Source: Macrothele yani (taxonomy: Eukaryota > Arthropoda > Arachnida > Araneae > Macrothelidae). From it: a stretch of DNA of 64,000 bases. Each line of letters starts with the position of its first letter. The first letter of the stretch is position 1. A program made the position numbers and the translations under genes. Below, piece by piece: positions 63,320 through 64,000 of this stretch. The notes beneath the pieces were generated by a model. It was given only the letters and a program-made list of their open reading frames with translations. It did no database searches and was not told the DNA's origin. The stretch spans positions 44,773,336-44,837,335 of the forward strand of contig CM077006.1 of NCBI GenBank assembly GCA_039090855.1, in the 5' to 3' direction.

Positions 63320-64000
63320 CACAGTCAAATCACATTATTGTGACCACTTCCTACTTTTGACATCAACAGGGATTATCTAATGAAAGAAGGCATGTATCGT
63401 GAGCTGGGTTGGAACCTAGCTCACGATACATGCCTTCTTTCATTGGCTAATCCCTGTTGATGTCAAAAGTGGTGTGCTGTAGGTATTCTGAAAACATATC
63501 ACTCGCTGCTGTCATGGACAAAAGGAGAGATTTATCAGATTTGCAAAAAGGGATGATTATCAGCTTTTGGGCCAAGGGTGGCAGTATTTCTGAAAACAGC
63601 GCAGTTAATGAACTGTTCATGTGCTGCTGTGGTTACAGTGTATCATGATTGGAGAAATGGCACCATTGCGAATAAGCGACGTGGAAACTGCAGAGCACCA
63701 CATGTCATTCATGTGAGAGGTGAACGTCAGCTTCGAAGGTGCGTCAGGGCCAATCGACATGCTACAGTGGAGCAACTCACTGGCTGAATGAACCAAGGGG
63801 CTACCGGAAGTGTGTCTAAAACAACAGTTCAGCAAACCCTGCTGCATATGGGGCTCCAATGCAGATGGATGGCCACTGTACCTATGCTAAAGAAAGTACA
63901 TTGGCAGAAAAGGCTTACATTTTAATGGCAGTATCAGAATTGGACCTCCGCTAATTGGCAAATGATTGCCTTCTCAGATGAGTCACATTTTCTGCTTCAT
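63320..64000 (+). mobile_element. Tc1-like transposon, 5' part, cut by the window edge
   Basis: The left end CACAGTCAAATCACATTATT is preceded by TA. A 54-bp inverted repeat follows (63352-63405 with 63418-63471, two mismatches). Transposase coding begins at ATG 63514 (MDKRRDLSDLQKGMIISFWA). An early frameshift falls around 63590, then GSISETAQL-like text, TVYHDWRNGTIANKRRGNCR, ANRHATVEQLTG followed by a TGA at 63784, and the first catalytic Asp in FSDESHFLLH at the window edge. It is already degenerate. Confidence 0.85.

Overview
This is a transposon-rich stretch of nuclear DNA from an invertebrate animal, plausibly an arthropod; I cannot name the species. One host gene is visible. Eight small exons on the minus strand, with clean GT/AG splice sites and matching phases, encode the middle two thirds of mitochondrial medium-chain acyl-CoA dehydrogenase (ACADM). 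In transcript order they are 63085-63185, 60086-60166, 48873-49003, 35063-35171, 29276-29347, 19354-19422, 5048-5143 and 2675-2851. The transit peptide and N-terminus lie beyond position 64000. The last exon(s), with the catalytic glutamate region, lie before position 1. The coding sequence totals 836 bp over about 60.5 kb; introns run from 2.2 to 14.2 kb. The promoter is outside the window.

Nearly everything else is mobile DNA inside the introns. The main classes are Tc1/mariner-type elements (5529-6959, 7930-10430, 10500-11465, 11483-12763, 12783-17705, 17724-19029, 32185-33720, 40289-41605, 46480-46930, 51500-52330, 53554-54766, 63320 to the edge), Tigger/pogo (23300-24094, 42589-44955) and a pogo-type MITE (62093-62826). 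There are hAT transposase relics and hAT-like MITEs with 8-bp or 6-bp target duplications, a piggyBac scrap, two non-LTR retrotransposons (21870-23284, 56778-58550), two Penelope-like elements (35530-45780, 47082-48167) and two tRNA-derived SINE families. No transposase or reverse transcriptase reading frame here is intact.

Several places show a readable history. A Penelope-like element is cut by four direct insertions, two of which carry their own insertions, and its reading frame can be followed across each junction. A Tc1-like element holds two MITEs, one of which carries a SINE. A mariner carries a hAT MITE, and a hAT MITE carries a Tc1 element whose empty site exists at 30.76 kb.

The most unusual structures are four. 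(1) A Tc1-like element swollen to 4.9 kb by about 16 copies of a ~140-bp piece of its own transposase, plus a near-perfect ~530-bp fold-back. (2) A ~145-bp satellite in an ACADM intron with one nuclear-receptor DR1-type motif per unit. (3) A short Penelope-like insertion with inverted ~250-bp terminal repeats, a perfect 13-bp target duplication and a hammerhead-like motif. (4) A MITE family whose 6-bp target duplications are confirmed by restoration of a coding frame. I found no RNA gene, CRISPR array, bacterial-type operon or evident new multi-gene system.
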